Positions 32,563 through 43,784 of a stretch of DNA of 64,000 bases are shown here, in pieces. The notes under the pieces are model-generated. The model saw nothing but the letters and a program-made list of their open reading frames with translations, ran no database searches and had not been told where the DNA came from. How positions within the stretch are numbered: the stretch's first letter is position 1; each line of letters opens with the position of its first letter. A program made the position numbers and the translations under genes. Source of the stretch: Lonsdalea populi (GTDB lineage Bacteria > Pseudomonadota > Gammaproteobacteria > Enterobacterales > Enterobacteriaceae); the NCBI RefSeq assembly GCF_015999465.1, contig NZ_CP065534.1, positions 1,116,001-1,180,000 of the forward strand. The letters are read 5' to 3'.

Positions 32563-32585
32563 CGACGGGCCGGGGCGGCCCGTCG
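32563..32585. repeat. Perfect hairpin between convergent yfaY and cnoX
   Basis: A 9-bp GC-rich stem (CGACGGGCC at 32563-32571 with GGCCCGTCG at 32577-32585, loop of 5) sits between the two convergent genes without a T-run. A short direct repeat GCGGGATACAA precedes it at 32531-32541 and 32549-32559. Confidence 0.6.
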
Positions 32586-32598
32586 AAAAGCGCGGTAA

Positions 32599-33459
32599 TC
32601 AATAAAGCAGGGCGTAGAGCTGGCGACGATAGCGCGCGGCCAGCGCGTCACCGGTGCCCAGCGCGGACATGATGTCCATCATCGTTTTGCGCGCGCTGCC
32701 GTTGGCGGCCGTCAGATCTTTCTTTAGCATGCCGATCAGCAATTCCAGCGCTTCTTCGTTGCGCCCGACCTGATGCAGCTGCAAGGCCAGCTTCACCGCC
32801 AGCTCCGCGTTGTCCGGATCCGCGTCCAGCTCCTGCTGCAGCTGTTTGATCTCCGGCGTATCGGCGGCCTGCTTCATGAGATCAATCTGCGCCACCAACC
32901 CGTGATAGCGGCTATCCTGATCCTGCAGCGGAATGGCGCTCAGCACGGTTTCGGCGTCTTCCGCACGATTCAGCTCAATCTGCACTTCGGCCAGCAACAG
33001 GGCGATGTCGCTGCGTTTGCTATCCAACTGCCAGGCATCTTTCAACAGCGGCAGGGCGTCCTGCAGCTTGCCTTCCTGAATCAAACGCTCGGCTTCTGCC
33101 GTTTTGAGATCTTCCTCTTTCGGCAGAACGCGCTGCAGCAGTTCGCGGATCGCTGCTTCCGGCTGCGGCCCCTGAAAGCCGTCCAACGGCTGACCATCCT
33201 TAAACAGATAGACGGTGGGGATCGCGCGCAGGCCGAATTGCGCGGCGACGCGCTGCTCGGCGTCGCAGTCCACTTTGGCCAGCAAGAACTGCCCCGCGTA
33301 TTCGGTGGCCAGCCGGTCTAGTACCGGACCTAATTCCTGACAGTGCGGGCTGCGCTCCGACCAGAAGTAGATCAGCACCGGGGCGGTCATCGACTGCTCC
33401 AGCACCTGCTGCAGATTCGTTTCGTTAATATCAATCACATTGGCGTGTTGTTCTAGCAT
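32599..33459 (-). CDS. cnoX: CnoX (YbbN), thioredoxin-fold chaperedoxin
   Basis: Redox-regulated holdase that protects and hands proteins to GroEL-GroES and DnaK in E. coli. The 286-residue protein has an N-terminal thioredoxin fold (about 8-112) whose active site reads [10 protein letters not shown], a single-Cys version of the usual CxxC, so it is not a disulfide reductase. TPR-like repeats fill the C-terminal half (about 115-286). It is the first gene of the stretch that in E. coli follows fetAB. Confidence 0.95.
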   Translation of the reverse strand: MLEQHANVIDINETNLQQVLEQSMTAPVLIYFWSERSPHCQELGPVLDRLATEYAGQFLLAKVDCDAEQRVAAQFGLRAIPTVYLFKDGQPLDGFQGPQPEAAIRELLQRVLPKEEDLKTAEAERLIQEGKLQDALPLLKDAWQLDSKRSDIALLLAEVQIELNRAEDAETVLSAIPLQDQDSRYHGLVAQIDLMKQAADTPEIKQLQQELDADPDNAELAVKLALQLHQVGRNEEALELLIGMLKKDLTAANGSARKTMMDIMSALGTGDALAARYRRQLYALLY

Positions 33460-33520
33460 GGAATTCTCTCTTATCCGTTTCAGCGAGTTATGGGGGCAAA
33501 TCCCTCTGCTTCAACCCCTG

Positions 33521-34297
33521 TTAGGAGCGAGTGCGTAATAAGCCGTCGAGCGCACGCCCGGGGAGCAGGCGGCGGAGTATCGACAGCGCATGGGTCATCA
33601 AGGTGACCGGATAGCGTAATTTGGGGCGCGGACTTTCCAAAGCATGGCGCAGTTTGGGCAATATCGCCTCTGGCGTTAGCGTGAATCGCTTGGCGATGCC
33701 GGGATTGGTGACGGGACGATCGCGCTGCGTTTGGTTTACGTTGGCGGAGAACTGTGTGCTAATCGGCCCCGGTTCTATCAATGAAACGTGTATCCCGCTG
33801 CCGTGCAGTTCCATACGTAGCGCGTCCGACCAGGCTTCGAGCGCAAACTTGCTGGCGGCATAGGCGCCGCGTCCCGGCGTGACCACCAGCCCCATGACGG
33901 AACTGGTCTGGATGATTCGCCCCTCGCCGTGCGCGAGCATGGCGGGCAGCAGCCGCTGCGTCAGTTGATGGGTGCCGAACAGATTGCTGGAAAACTGCTG
34001 TTCCAACTGCTGGCGGGAGATCGTATTCAGCGGCCCGTACACGCCGTAGCCAGCGTTGTTGAACAGCCCGTACAACCGGTTTCCGGTGAGCGAAATCACG
34101 CGGTCGGCGGCGCGGTCCACACTGTCGCCGTCATCCAGATCTAGTTCGATGCCTTCCAGCCCCAGCGTGTTCATTTTTTCCACATCTTCCGCACGTCGGC
34201 AGGCCGCCAGAACACGGTAGCCGCGCAGCTTAAGATCCTGTGCGGCGATCAGGCCGATACCGCTGGAACAGCCGGTGATTAAAATCGTTTTTTGCAT
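33521..34297 (-). CDS. ybbO: YbbO, short-chain dehydrogenase/reductase
   Basis: 258-residue classical SDR oxidoreductase. The Rossmann dinucleotide motif TGCSSGIG is at residues 8-15, NNAGYGVYG near 85-93 and the catalytic Tyr-Lys pair in YAASKFALEAW near 150. E. coli YbbO has been described as an NADP-dependent aldehyde reductase; that substrate range is carried over by similarity. It lies 29 bases downstream of tesA on the same strand, so co-transcription is likely. Confidence 0.9.
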   Translation of the reverse strand: MQKTILITGCSSGIGLIAAQDLKLRGYRVLAACRRAEDVEKMNTLGLEGIELDLDDGDSVDRAADRVISLTGNRLYGLFNNAGYGVYGPLNTISRQQLEQQFSSNLFGTHQLTQRLLPAMLAHGEGRIIQTSSVMGLVVTPGRGAYAASKFALEAWSDALRMELHGSGIHVSLIEPGPISTQFSANVNQTQRDRPVTNPGIAKRFTLTPEAILPKLRHALESPRPKLRYPVTLMTHALSILRRLLPGRALDGLLRTRS

Positions 34298-34932
34298 AAC
34301 TTTACCTAACTATAAAGTCCTGAATATCAAGAGTCGTGATTAACTAGAGGGCCGAGTTTTTGCGCCATCCAGTCAGCGATAAACGGCTGGGCATTGCGGT
34401 TGGGATGGAGGCCGTCATCCTGCATCCACTCGGGTTTGAGATAGACCTGCTCCATGAAAAACGGCAGCAGCGGAATGGCGAACTGCGTGGCGAGCTTCGG
34501 ATACACGGCCGCAAAGGTCTCAGTATAGCGCCGGCCGTAGTTGGCCGGCAGTCGGATCTGCATCAGCAGCGGCTGTGCGCCGGCATCTTTGACCAGAGAG
34601 ATGATTTTTATCAGATCTTGTTCCAGACTGGACGGTGGAAAACCGCGCAGTCCATCGTTGCCGCCCAGTTCGATCAACACCCAGCGCGGGCGGTGCTGTT
34701 GCAGTAAGGCCGGAACGCGGGACAGCCCCTGAGCGGCGGTGTCGCCGCTGATGCTGGCGTTAACGACGTTAACGCCGCCGGGAGCTGACTGCCATCGGTT
34801 ATTCAGCAAGGCTGGCCAGGCCTGCGTCGCCGACATGCGATAGCCCGCGCTCAGACTGTCGCCCAGCACCAGCAGCGTATCCGCTGCGATAGCACGTAAA
34901 CTGACTATTCCCAGCAGTAAAAGGACCAGAAA

Positions 34933-35615
<683 letters not shown>

Positions 35616-35619
<4 letters not shown>

Positions 35620-38048
35620 TCTGGCGCTGGTTTTGGCGTGAATGGCGTTCTCCTTCGCTGCTGATCGTCTGGCTGGCGCTGACGCTGGCCGTGGCCTGCG
35701 TGCTGGCGCTCGGCACCATCAGCGATCGTATGGAACAGGGACTGAGTCAGCAGAGTCGCGATTTTCTGGCGGGCGATCGGGTGCTGCGCGCATCAAGGCC
35801 GGTGGATGAAGCGGTGCTGCAACGGGCGGCGCAAGATAGCCTCACCGTCAGCCGGCAGGTGTCGTTTATGACGATGACCTACGCCGGAGAAAATGCGCAG
35901 TTGGCGCAGGTTAAAGCTACTGACGATCGCTATCCGCTGTATGGCAATTTGCAGACCCGGCCTGCGCAGCTGCGTGCCGCTCCCGGCACGATACTGGTTG
36001 CCCCGCGCCTGCTGGCGCTGTTGGGTGCGCAGGTCGGAGACCGAATTGATATCGGCGATACCACGCTGCGCATCGCGGGCGAGCTGATTCAGGAGCCGGA
36101 CAACGGTTTCAATCCCTTTGAAACCGCGCCGCGCGTCCTGATGAATATGGCCGATGTCGCCAGTACCGGCGCGATTCAGCCCGGCGGCCGCATCACCTGG
36201 CGTTACATGTTCGCGGGAGAATCTCAAGACATCGCGCAGTACGGCGATTGGATTAAACCCCAACTGAAAGCGGACCAGCGCTGGTATGGCATGGAAGATT
36301 CGCCGGGCGCCTTGAGCAAGTCTCTCCAACGTTCACAGCAGTTCCTGCTGCTGTCCGCGCTGTTGACGCTGCTGCTGGCCATTGCGGCGGTGACTGTTGC
36401 GATGAGTCATTACTGCCGTACTCGCTACGATCTGGTCGCGGTGCTGAAAACGTTGGGAGCCGGTCGTGGCGCGCTGCGTCGGCTGATTGTCGGTCAGTGG
36501 CTGTCGGTGCTGGCGCTGGCGGCCGTTGCGGGAAGCATACTGGGACTGGGCTTCGAGGCGGTATTAATGCGAGCGCTGGCCCCCGTACTGCCCGCCACGC
36601 TTCCGCCCGCCGGACTCTGGCCCTGGGCATGGGCGCTCGGCACGCTGACGTTGATTTCGCTGTTGGTGGGCTTGAGGCCGTATCGCCTTCTGCTGGCGAC
36701 CCAGCCGTTGCGCGTGTTGCGGCGGGATGTGACGGTCAACGTCTGGCCGCTGCGCTACTATCTGCCTGCCGTCGCGGTGGTGGTGATCGGGCTGTTGTTT
36801 GTGTTGTCTGGCAGCGGCTCGCTGCTGTGGTCGTTGCTGGGGGGAATGGTGGTGCTGGCGCTGCTGTTGGGGACGATAGGCTGGGGCAGTCTGCTGGTGC
36901 TGCGACGCCTCACGCTGAAACGGTTATCCCTGCGTCTCGCGATCAACCGACTGCTGCGTCAGCCTTGGTCAACCATCGGTCAACTGGCGGCGTTCGCGCT
37001 CTCGTTTATGCTGCTGGCGCTGTTGCTGCTCTTACGCGGCGACCTGCTGGACCGCTGGCAGCAGCAGCTGCCGCCGGACAGTCCGAACTACTTCGTGCTG
37101 AATATCACCGGCGAGCAGATCCCGGCGGTAAAAGATTTCCTGATCCAGCATCAGGTGCAGCCGGATCTCTTTTATCCGATCGTCCGGGCGCGGCTGACGG
37201 AGATTAACGGACGCGTCGCCACCGAGCTGATCCCCGAGGGTGCGCCCGGCGGGGAAACGGTCAACCGTGAGCTGAATCTGACCTGGCTGCCAGATTTGCC
37301 GCAACATAACGTGTTGTTGTCCGGACAATGGCCGCCGAAGCAGGGCGAGGTGTCGATAGAGCAGGGTGTGGCGGAGCGTCTCGGAGTGTCTCTGGGCGAT
37401 ACGCTGACGTTCACCGGGGACACCCAGCCGTTCGGTGCCAAAATCACCAGCTTCCGTCAGGTGGATTGGGAAAGCCTGCGGCCGAACTTCTTCTTTATCT
37501 TCCCGCCCGGCGCGCTGGAGCATCAGCCACAGTCGTGGCTGACCAGTTTCCGTCTCGTCGGGCAGGACAATGTGATAACCCAGCTTAACCGGCAGTTCCC
37601 GACGCTGAGCGTGCTGGATATCGGCTCGATCCTCAAGCAGGTCGGGCAGGTGCTGCAACAGGTCAGCCGCGCGCTGGAAGTGATGGTGGTGCTGGTCATC
37701 TGCTGCGGCCTATTGCTGTTGCTGGCGCAGATTCAGGTCGGGATGGGGCAGCGTCGTCAGGAGTTGCTGGTCTATCGCACGCTGGGGGCCAGCAAGAGGC
37801 TGCTGCGAACGACGCTGTGGTGCGAGTTTGCCTTAATGGGGCTCGCCGCCGGGCTGGCGGCGGCACTGGGCGCGGAAGCGGCGCTATGGATGTTGCAGCG
37901 CAAAGTATTCGACTTCCCATGGGAGCCCAACTGGCTGCTATGGATGGGTTTGCCGCCGCTGAGCGCCCTGCTGCTTTCCCTCTGTGGCGGATGGTTAGGA
38001 TTGCGTTTGCTGCGCGGCAGGGCGCTGTTCCGGCGTTACGACGCCTAA
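35616..38048 (+). CDS. ybbP: YbbP, FtsX-like ABC transporter permease
   Basis: 810-residue inner-membrane permease with an N-terminal membrane segment and a large periplasmic domain (about 40-245). Clusters of hydrophobic helices with two FtsX-like blocks lie at about 250-460 and 680-805. A second periplasmic domain lies between them. The architecture resembles lipoprotein or lipid-extracting ABC systems (LolCE/MacB-like). Substrate unknown; the adjacency to tesA has suggested an esterase-linked export role. ATG 35616 is chosen for GGAGG eight bases ahead and the overlap with ybbA. Confidence 0.94.
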
Positions 38049-38850
38049 TGTCGCCGAAACGTCATCAAGCGCGAGATCGCGGGCAGATAAAGCGTTAAAG
38101 AAAGTGTGGGAAAAGCAAAGCTCGCGTGTCCTGTTCTAAAAGGGCGCGCGGCTTTGCTCACTTGATGCATACCTCCTTACTCGGGCGCGCGATATGTGGC
38201 GGCGAGGGTGACAATGAACAATATTTCCTGTTAGCCCGCTTCCCGCGGCTGATCCACTTAATGGCGCAATAAGGAAATTTTATTTTCCTCAGCGTGTGTT
38301 GACTGTTCCAAATATCGATGCCCGTCCTTCAAAATAGCCGTCTCGATAATAGACCGGTGAGGCCGAAAATTCATGGCGGGGAAGAGCCTCTAGTCCAGAA
38401 TACTAACTGCACGGCCCTCATGCTATTTTGTTAATTTCCGTCAATTTGGGATGAATTTAGTATTTAAGTCACATTTCATTCTCAATGAGTCAATATAACG
38501 TTTAATTTAATTTTCAGAAAAAACTATTACCACGAAGTCCCGATGCTATATCGAGTCCTTTATATCAGACGAGACTTCAGTGACGGAGGCATGAATATCA
38601 CGTCGTATTATCCCTGAATCGTCGTGAGATTTTCGGCAATAAAAGTTATGTGGGGATCTTAATTTTTGATGATTCTGATTTCCGTGCGAAGGGCATGAAT
38701 GAAAGCAAATCTATCGTCGGACGGCAGGTTTGGTCGCGACGTTAATAATGGTTTTGTATACGCCTTTTTCAGCATTCATCAGTCAATCACCGCCGGTGCG
38801 AACGGGAGCGCCTGGAAGACAGACGGCGCGGGTTCGGCAATGCGTATCGA
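38049..38850. other. Gene-poor stretch between ybbP and speG
   Basis: No supported gene in about 800 bases. E. coli has rhsD after ybbP; no Rhs or toxin remnant is recognisable. The middle part (38280-38660) is AT-rich. A frame of 71 codons at 38699-38914 runs into speG antisense and is probably spurious. Confidence 0.5.
38114..38158. repeat. Long imperfect hairpin after ybbP
   Basis: AGCAAAGC at 38114-38121 pairs perfectly with GCTTTGCT at 38151-38158. The inner arms CGCGTGTCCT and AGGGCGCGCG extend the stem to about 18 bp with one bulge and wobble pairs. No T-run follows. It probably ends or stabilises the ybbAP transcript. Confidence 0.55.
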
Positions 38851-39420
38851 TCACCGGGTGATATCCGCTTCGGGAGAAGGGGCGCCGCTGGGTTTTTTGT
38901 GCCTGGACAGATAGTTCTGTTGAAAAATGCACATCCGAATGGCGTTGCGGTACTCCCCATTAATAAAAAATTCGTGAATTAACTCGCCTTCTACATCAAA
39001 GCCCAGCTTACTGTAGATATGGATCGCCTTTTGGTTTTCCTTGTCCACAATCAGATACAGTTTGTAGAGGTTAAGAATGGCGAAGCCGTAGTCCATCGCC
39101 AGCCGGGCGGCGGCGCTGGCGTAGCCATAACCCTGATGCGCCGGGTCGATAATGATTTGAAACTCGGCCCGGCGATGGATGTGGTTGATGTCTACCAGTT
39201 CCACTAGGCCGACTTTGACTCGCTCGTGTTCGATGATAAAGCGGCGTTCGCTCTGGTCATGAATATGCTTGTCGTACAAATCGCTCAACTCCACGAAAGC
39301 TTCGTAGGGTTCTTCGAACCAGTAGCGCATGACGCTGGCATTGTTATCCAACTGATGAACAAAGGGTAAATCATCTCGTTCCAGAGGTCTCAGGCGAACG
39401 ATGTTGGCGGTATTAGACAT
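38851..39420 (-). CDS. speG: SpeG, spermidine N(1)-acetyltransferase
   Basis: GNAT-family enzyme that acetylates spermidine and so limits polyamine toxicity. The 189-residue product matches E. coli SpeG closely: [18 protein letters not shown] and [18 protein letters not shown] near the N terminus, and the acetyl-CoA-binding turn near [14 protein letters not shown]. The [20 protein letters not shown] segment is essentially identical. It stands alone between two gene-poor stretches, an unusual setting for this housekeeping enzyme. Confidence 0.96.
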   Translation of the reverse strand: MSNTANIVRLRPLERDDLPFVHQLDNNASVMRYWFEEPYEAFVELSDLYDKHIHDQSERRFIIEHERVKVGLVELVDINHIHRRAEFQIIIDPAHQGYGYASAAARLAMDYGFAILNLYKLYLIVDKENQKAIHIYSKLGFDVEGELIHEFFINGEYRNAIRMCIFQQNYLSRHKKPSGAPSPEADITR

Positions 39421-40026
39421 AATAAGTCCTCTATCATCAGTAGGTTATCGAAAAAATCCTGTTTTCTTCTCGTTCTTTATAGTGCCCGATATTCTCTATT
39501 TGGCGAACGATTTTTGCATCTCATTGAATTCCAATCAATGCAATGTACTATTTAAAATAGTATTTTCTCGTGGAAATAAGGTTTTATTCTTTTAGTGAAG
39601 ATCGGACTCTTCTCTATTTTATTTAATTCCATAGTGAAACTGTATTTATTTTATTTTTATTATCTTCTGCGCGGTTTTTTTTGTTCAAATAACCTTTATC
39701 TATACAGATAATAGGCGCTATATACGTCTTCTTTTCATTTTATTGAACGGTGATTTATGTGACATTGAATAGCTGTTTATATTGGTGGTTGTTTAAACGT
39801 TAATAAGTGGCGGATGATGACAGGAAAGAGGGATGAGGTCAGATAGTGCGGTACCTGAGCCAATATGACTGATGTCTTTATGGCCTAAAATAAAAATTAC
39901 AGAAAGATGATGAGTGTTTTATCAGTAGGGCGCGGGGACGTTCTGGTAATAAAAACTAAAAGAAAATAATATCTCTGGCTGAGAACTCCAAAGTTTTTTT
40001 ATTTTAAAGTAAAGGGATTACACACC
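39421..40026. other. AT-rich gene-free stretch upstream of speG
   Basis: No supported gene. The base composition drops sharply towards A+T compared with the neighbours. A perfect inverted repeat TACTATT/AATAGTA with a 3-base loop lies at 39546-39562. The last 100 bases would hold the promoter of the broken gene at 40027. Confidence 0.5.
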
Positions 40027-40298
40027 ATGAATAATAAATTTGAATTAGCCGCAGCGGCTTTTGCGGTATCTCTGCTGGCAGGATATTCTTCTTATAATGC
40101 CAGCCAGCCGACGTCCGCGCTGGAAGGTAAAGTGGAATCTTCCGCTAAATCCGCGGCGGCCTAAACGCGGTTAAAGCGTCCGGCGCAGATCTGATCATTG
40201 CTTCGCGCTACGACATCACAACGAAAGACTACGGCGTATTCAAACAGCTGCACGTTGTGGTGACGGGTTATAAAAGCACCATCGCCAGCGTTGAATAA
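40027..40298 (+). pseudogene. Decayed small lipoprotein gene, frameshifted, lipobox Cys lost
   Basis: A 45-codon frame starts at ATG 40027 (MNNKFELAAAAFAVSLLAGY) and stops at TAA 40162. A second frame in the +2 register, open from 40149, continues with LNAVKASGADLIIASRYDI and ends at TAA 40296-40298. Together they read as one small exported protein interrupted near 40152-40161, where two extra or one missing base in the GCGGCGGCC run would restore the frame. The signal peptide ends LLAGYSS, where a lipoprotein would have LLAGCSS, so the lipidation Cys also appears mutated (TAT for TGT). Family not identified. A real product limited to the 45-residue peptide cannot be excluded. Confidence 0.6.
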
Positions 40299-40501
40299 TC
40301 TCGTTAGTGTCTCTGCCTGGCGCGCCGCGCCGGGCAATGCGATCCCCCGAAACCGCCTTTAATCTTGTTTCTTTCTCCGTCCTTTCAGCGCCGCGCCTGA
40401 CATCGTTCACTCCTTCGCCGGCAAGGGTATCCCGTCGTCGTCGCTGTCAATGGCGTCAGAAGAAAAGCACTGCCCCGCCTTCGGAGCAGTGACGGCAAAG
40501 A

Positions 40502-42625
40502 TTAGAAGTCTACGCTGGCGCGCAATACCACTTCCCGGGGTTCACCCACCGCGACGCGCAGGTTACTGCCGCTGGAAGGATAGTAGGTCTTATCGAACAG
40601 GTTCTTCACGTTGAGCTGCCATTTCACCGCATAGCCGTTGATCGGCAGACTATACGAGACGAAGGCATCCGCGACGGTGTAGTCGTCCAGCGTAAAGCTG
40701 TTGGCGGCGTTGCCGGCCCGGTGGCCGACGTAACGGGCGCCCGCGCCGACGCGCAGATTATCGCCCGCATGCAGCCCGAGATTGCCGAAGTCCTGCGTCA
40801 GGAACAGCGCAGCGGTATGGCGCGCCGCGTTCGGCATCCGGTTGCCGTTGTTGTCCGGATCGGAGGTGACCCGCGCGTCGGCAAAAGCATAGGAGCCGAT
40901 CAGGCTCAGCGAATCGGTCAGCTTGCCGGCGATGTCCAGCTCAACGCCCTGCGAACGCACCTTGCCCGCCGTTCGCGTCACGGTCTCTCCGCCCACGTCC
41001 TCACTGACCATGACGTTGCGCTTATGAATATCGAACAGCGCGATGTTGGCGGTGATGCGGTTGGGCAGATCCAACTTGGCGCCGACTTCGTACGACTTGC
41101 CGAGTTCCGGCGGCAGCGCGCCGATCTGGGTGCCGATGGAGGTATTCGGCTTGAAGGATTCGCTGTAGCTGGCATACAGGGAGGCGTAGGACGTCAGGTT
41201 ATACACGACCCCGGCGCGTGGAACGAGGCGGCCGTCGGAGCCGTCGGTATTGGTGACGAACGGGCGTCCCTTGCCGGACATGACGTCGAAGTGGTCGTAG
41301 CGCAGACCGCCCAGCAGCATCCAGTTGGCATTGAGACGGACGGCGTCCTGTATGAAGACGCCGGTGCTGTCGACGTTTTCACGCTGGTCGCTGTCCACCG
41401 CCCTGACGGACGTGGACGCCGGCAGCAGTCCATAAACCGGATCGTAGACGTTGAAGTTGGTGACGGCGGAGCCGCGGATCATGTCGCTGCGGTAGGTTCG
41501 GTCGGCTTCATGGTCGACGCCGAACAGCAGCTGATGGTGGGTTTGTCCCCAGTCGATATCGCCGTTCAGCGTCAGCTGTACAGCCTGTGACTGGCTGTGC
41601 GCGTCGGCGGTGGCGTCGGGCTGACGCGTCAGCGCGCCGGTTGCGGCGTTGTATCGGGTGGCGCGCGCCTGATTATCGCTGTAACGGTTGCGGCTATAGG
41701 CATAGGTCAGGCTGGTTTTCCAGCGGTCGGTCAGGTTGTGATCCGCCTGAAAGGTCAGAGTGTCCTGATCGCCGCGGGTAGCGTTATAGCTTTCATCGAA
41801 ACGGCGGTCGCGCGGCACATCGACCGGTTTGCCGGTACGGCTGTCGATGACCGTGCCCCGGTCAAACGGGGTCAGGTATTCTTGATGCTCGTAAGCGACG
41901 CGTAAGGTGGTGCCCTCTCCATACCACATCAGCGACGGCGCGAGGGTGGTTTGGCGGTTGCGACCAAAGTTGCGCCAGTAATCGGTTTCGTCGTGATCGA
42001 CGATCATGCGATAGGCGAGTCTGGAATCGCTAATCGGTCCGGTAACGTCCAACTGACCGCCGCCGCCGTTGAAGCTGCTGTTCCAGCCTTCAATATGGGT
42101 TTTCTGCACCAGCTCGGGTTTTTTGGTAATGACGTTAATCACGCCGCCGGGTTCGCCCATGCCGAACAGCATGGAGGCAGGCCCTTTCAGCACTTCGACG
42201 CGTTCGCTGGTCGGCGTAAAGTTACGCGCCTGAATTGAACGCACGCCGTCGTGGAAAATGGAGCCGTCACGGTTATCCCCGAAGCCGCGTTTGATCAGTG
42301 CATCCTGCGTTCCGCCCAGCGTGTTGGATTGGGTGATGCCGCTGACATTGTAGAGCGCTTCATCGATATTGGTCGCCGACCAGTCCTGCAGCACCTGCTG
42401 AGGGACGACGTTGACGGCCTGGGGAACGTCCAGCAGCCGGCTTTCGGTACGCGTCCCCGTTATCGTCTTGTGAGGCTGATAGCCGCTCTCCTTGATGCTG
42501 GAGGACGTTGCCGCCGTGTCGCGATTAATGACCAGCGTCTCTTCCTCCGGTTGCGTGGCGGCGTGTGCGGTGAAAGGCATGACGGCCAACAACGGCCAGC
42601 CTTTGCGCCATAAATGATTATTCAT
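40502..42625 (-). CDS. TonB-dependent siderophore receptor (FhuA/FoxA-like)
   Basis: Outer-membrane receptor for a ferric siderophore, probably hydroxamate-type by family. The 707-residue precursor has a signal peptide (cleaved after FTAHA), a TonB box near ETLVIN, a plug domain (DVPQAVNVVPQQVLQDW, VLKGPASMLFGMGEPGGVIN) and a 22-strand barrel ending in the C-terminal Phe (RASVDF). No N-terminal signalling extension is present. ATG 42625 lies inside the end of the upstream binding-protein gene (8-base overlap), so the two are co-expressed under the Fur box at 43768. The exact ligand cannot be read from sequence. Confidence 0.9.
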   Translation of the reverse strand: MNNHLWRKGWPLLAVMPFTAHAATQPEEETLVINRDTAATSSSIKESGYQPHKTITGTRTESRLLDVPQAVNVVPQQVLQDWSATNIDEALYNVSGITQSNTLGGTQDALIKRGFGDNRDGSIFHDGVRSIQARNFTPTSERVEVLKGPASMLFGMGEPGGVINVITKKPELVQKTHIEGWNSSFNGGGGQLDVTGPISDSRLAYRMIVDHDETDYWRNFGRNRQTTLAPSLMWYGEGTTLRVAYEHQEYLTPFDRGTVIDSRTGKPVDVPRDRRFDESYNATRGDQDTLTFQADHNLTDRWKTSLTYAYSRNRYSDNQARATRYNAATGALTRQPDATADAHSQSQAVQLTLNGDIDWGQTHHQLLFGVDHEADRTYRSDMIRGSAVTNFNVYDPVYGLLPASTSVRAVDSDQRENVDSTGVFIQDAVRLNANWMLLGGLRYDHFDVMSGKGRPFVTNTDGSDGRLVPRAGVVYNLTSYASLYASYSESFKPNTSIGTQIGALPPELGKSYEVGAKLDLPNRITANIALFDIHKRNVMVSEDVGGETVTRTAGKVRSQGVELDIAGKLTDSLSLIGSYAFADARVTSDPDNNGNRMPNAARHTAALFLTQDFGNLGLHAGDNLRVGAGARYVGHRAGNAANSFTLDDYTVADAFVSYSLPINGYAVKWQLNVKNLFDKTYYPSSGSNLRVAVGEPREVVLRASVDF

Positions 42626-43736
42626 GTGATAACTGGCTCCAATAGGTCCCTGAAAAATCGATCGGTAAAAACTGCTGATAGAGTTGTTGTAAGGTGTGTT
42701 GCGGGTCGATATCGCCAAACAGCGACGGGTAAAGCGCCCTGGCGAACATTTCCACCATCACGACGTGATAAGGGCTGAGGTAAAAGTTGTGCCACATGCT
42801 CCAGGCTCTGCCGGATTGCACCGCGTCCAGATGCGAGAGTAACGGCTGTTGCAGCAGTAGCATGCTGAAGCTGTCGCGGGCCTCCTTTGGCGTCACTTCC
42901 GGGCCGAGCATCAGGTTAGATACGCGTTTTCCTTCCGGTCCGGCCATGCCGGTGGCGATATAGACCTCCGGTCTGGCGGCCAGCGCCTGTTCGGGATTAA
43001 GTTCGCCGTACACGCCGTGGATGATGCCTTTGGCGATATTGTCACCGCCGGCGAAGTCGATCAGTTCGCCCAAATTACCGTTGACGGCGGTGGTGCAGCA
43101 GGTATCACGCCGGCCCAGATGCAGGTGCAGCATGACGGTGGTTTTTTTGCCCTGATAGCGGCTGAGGCGGTCACGGATGACCTCCATATGTCGCTGATAA
43201 AACGCGCTGAAGGCGGCCGCGCGTTCGGGACGGTTCAGTGCTTCGCCCAGCAATTTGAGGCTGGGAAGGGTGTTTTTGAGTAGTTCGATGCGTAGATCGA
43301 CATAGATATAAGGAATGCCGGCTTCCGTCAGGACCTGCTGCAAACGCTGTTCGTTATCTGACCCTTTTGCCAGACGCGGCAGGATCACCAGATCGGGTTT
43401 CAGCGGGAGCAGGATTTCGGCGTTGATGGTGTTGAGATTGCCGCTGCCCAGAATAGGGATTTGGGCGATAGCCGGGAATTTCCGCGTGTACTGTCGCCAG
43501 CTTTGCGCATCGTAGCGCGCCAGATCGTTGGGCCAGCCCACCACGCGCTGCGCCGGGTTGCCCGGCTCCAGCAGCGCCAGCGTATACAGCATGCGGCTTT
43601 CGCCGAGTACGATCCGCTGGGGATTATCCGGAATGACGACCTGGCGTCCCATTATGTCGGTGACGGTTTTCGCCGGGGACAGCGCGCTGAACAGGCTGCA
43701 AACGATCAAAGCGACGTAAGGAAATACCGGGCGCAT
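42618..43736 (-). CDS. Siderophore ABC transporter substrate-binding protein
   Basis: 372-residue periplasmic binding protein of the FecB/FhuD/BtuF (Peripla_BP_2) family, somewhat longer than the usual 300-330. A signal peptide is followed by DIMGRQVVIPDNPQRIVLGES, typical of the first lobe. LLPLKPDLVILPR and the WSMWHNFYLSPYH region mark the second. A vicinal Cys pair lies in RRDTCCTTAV. It is first in a two-gene unit with the receptor. No FecCD-type permease or ATPase is adjacent, so it must share components encoded elsewhere. Confidence 0.85.
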   Translation of the reverse strand: MRPVFPYVALIVCSLFSALSPAKTVTDIMGRQVVIPDNPQRIVLGESRMLYTLALLEPGNPAQRVVGWPNDLARYDAQSWRQYTRKFPAIAQIPILGSGNLNTINAEILLPLKPDLVILPRLAKGSDNEQRLQQVLTEAGIPYIYVDLRIELLKNTLPSLKLLGEALNRPERAAAFSAFYQRHMEVIRDRLSRYQGKKTTVMLHLHLGRRDTCCTTAVNGNLGELIDFAGGDNIAKGIIHGVYGELNPEQALAARPEVYIATGMAGPEGKRVSNLMLGPEVTPKEARDSFSMLLLQQPLLSHLDAVQSGRAWSMWHNFYLSPYHVVMVEMFARALYPSLFGDIDPQHTLQQLYQQFLPIDFSGTYWSQLSHE

Positions 43737-43767
43737 GTAAAGTATCCGTATGAATGAAGCAGCGAAA

Positions 43768-43784
43768 GATAATAATTATTATTC
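43768..43784. promoter_or_regulatory. Fur box upstream of the siderophore pair
   Basis: GATAATAATTATTATTC is an almost perfect palindrome matching the core of the 19-bp Fur consensus (GATAATGATAATCATTATC). It lies 32 bases ahead of the binding-protein start and overlaps a possible promoter (TTGAAA read on the minus strand), so iron-replete repression is expected. Confidence 0.85.

Noticed and set aside
38699..38914. 71-codon plus-strand frame before speG
   Set aside because: Runs antisense into speG, with no family resemblance.
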